Shown piece by piece: positions 5,803-6,123 of a DNA stretch of 6,123 nt; position 1 is the first letter of the stretch, and each line of letters starts with the position of its first letter. The DNA lies in the NCBI GenBank assembly GCA_012512545.1, contig JAAZDZ010000406.1, forward strand, positions 1-6,123, in the 5' to 3' direction. The position numbers were made by a program, and so were the translations under genes. The DNA comes from Alcaligenaceae bacterium. Lineage in GTDB: Bacteria > Pseudomonadota > Gammaproteobacteria > Burkholderiales > Burkholderiaceae_B. The notes under the pieces were generated by a model. It worked only from the letters and a program-made list of their open reading frames with translations, was not told the origin of the DNA and did not search any database.

Positions 5803-5809
5803 ATGCAAT
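5618..5809 (+). repeat. 11-bp direct repeat CAGAATGCAAT (copies 5618-5628 and 5799-5809)
   Basis: Two exact copies of CAGAATGCAAT lie 181 bp apart. The first is in the divergent intergenic region, 99 bp upstream of the pimC start. The second contains the ATG start codon of the synthetase gene at 5803. This could be a shared operator, a trace of local duplication, or chance. The first copy starts an ATG-CAA-TCA-TAA mini-frame with no downstream coding. Confidence 0.35.
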
Positions 5810-6123
5810 TCATTCATGAAGTCCTGCAAAAGCAGGCCGAGAAACAACCAGACGCCATTTCCCTATACCCTGAAAACCACGCTCCCATCAGCTATGGTGA
5901 GCTGTGGCAGCATGTAGGCGTTGCTGCCGCCTGGCTGCGCTCACAAGGCGTACAGGCCGGGCACAGAGTCATGCTGGCGTGCGAAAACTGCCCCGAACAT
6001 ATCGCCCTCATGTTCGCCTGCAGCGTTGTGGGCGCGTGGCCCGTCAGCGTGAACGCCCGCCTTAGCGCTGGCGAGATCCGCAGCATTGCCGAGCACTGCG
6101 AACCACACTTGATCGTCTTCACA
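5803..6123 (+). CDS. AMP-forming acyl-CoA synthetase (ANL superfamily), N-terminal 107 residues, truncated by window end
   Basis: Reading from the ATG at 5803 stays open for 107 codons to the window edge. The peptide carries the usual N-terminal pattern of AMP-binding acyl-CoA ligases: QAEKQPDAISLY, then ISYGELWQHVGVAAAWLRSQGV (29-50), GHRVML (53-58), the ENCPEHIAL helix (61-69) and GAWPVSVNARLSAGEI (77-92). These enzymes activate a carboxylic acid with ATP to an acyl-adenylate, then transfer it to CoA. The P-loop and adenylate motifs lie beyond the window, so the chain-length class is unknown. The start is set by an in-frame TAA at 5785-5787 with no other ATG between; the ribosome-binding site is poor. 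Divergence from pimC-pimD suggests it supplies their acyl-CoA substrate, as the PimA ligase does in the R. palustris pim operon. Confidence 0.85.
   Translation, partial: MQFIHEVLQKQAEKQPDAISLYPENHAPISYGELWQHVGVAAAWLRSQGVQAGHRVMLACENCPEHIALMFACSVVGAWPVSVNARLSAGEIRSIAEHCEPHLIVFT

Noticed and set aside
5690..5917. 75-codon + strand frame upstream of and overlapping the synthetase start
   Set aside because: It runs out of frame into the synthetase coding sequence, has no Shine-Dalgarno and no recognisable features; the synthetase frame is clearly the real one.
5892..6122. 76-codon - strand frame at the right edge
   Set aside because: Antisense to the conserved synthetase N-terminus, with no domain.

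Overview
The window reads as a chromosomal segment of a betaproteobacterium. The best guess is Alcaligenaceae or another Burkholderiales family (Bordetella/Achromobacter/Pusillimonas-like), judged from protein style, moderately GC-rich coding sequence and the density of acyl-CoA dehydrogenase genes. That placement is an inference; no database search was possible. I see no rRNA, tRNA, CRISPR array, insertion sequence or phage gene.

Layout. The left end holds the last 31 codons of a Maf-family nucleotide pyrophosphatase on the + strand, converging on a SixA-type histidine phosphatase gene on the - strand. Upstream of sixA, on the same strand and 31 bp away, is a LysR-type regulator. The regulator is divergent from a single acyl-CoA dehydrogenase gene on the + strand. 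The region between them is AT-rich near lysR and carries an inverted repeat overlapping candidate promoters for both directions. The dehydrogenase ends at a strong bidirectional hairpin terminator, with a second weaker hairpin behind it. It converges on a two-gene - strand operon, pimC -> pimD, which encodes the large and small subunits of a PimCD-type heteromeric acyl-CoA dehydrogenase. Divergent from pimC, the N-terminal 107 codons of an AMP-forming acyl-CoA synthetase run off the right edge.

How the genes fit together. The ligase would activate a carboxylic acid to its CoA thioester. PimC/PimD would introduce the alpha,beta double bond, the first oxidative step of beta-oxidation. In Rhodopseudomonas palustris the namesake Pim proteins act on pimeloyl-CoA and other dicarboxylic or fatty acyl-CoAs. 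The third dehydrogenase, probably controlled by the LysR protein, is a normal homomeric-type enzyme with all its catalytic residues and may act on a different chain length or branch. The true substrate cannot be read from the sequence.

The most interesting points are the asymmetric distribution of catalytic residues between PimC and PimD, and the compact lysR/acyl-CoA dehydrogenase control region. I did not find a convincing unknown system; the content is mostly ordinary catabolic metabolism.
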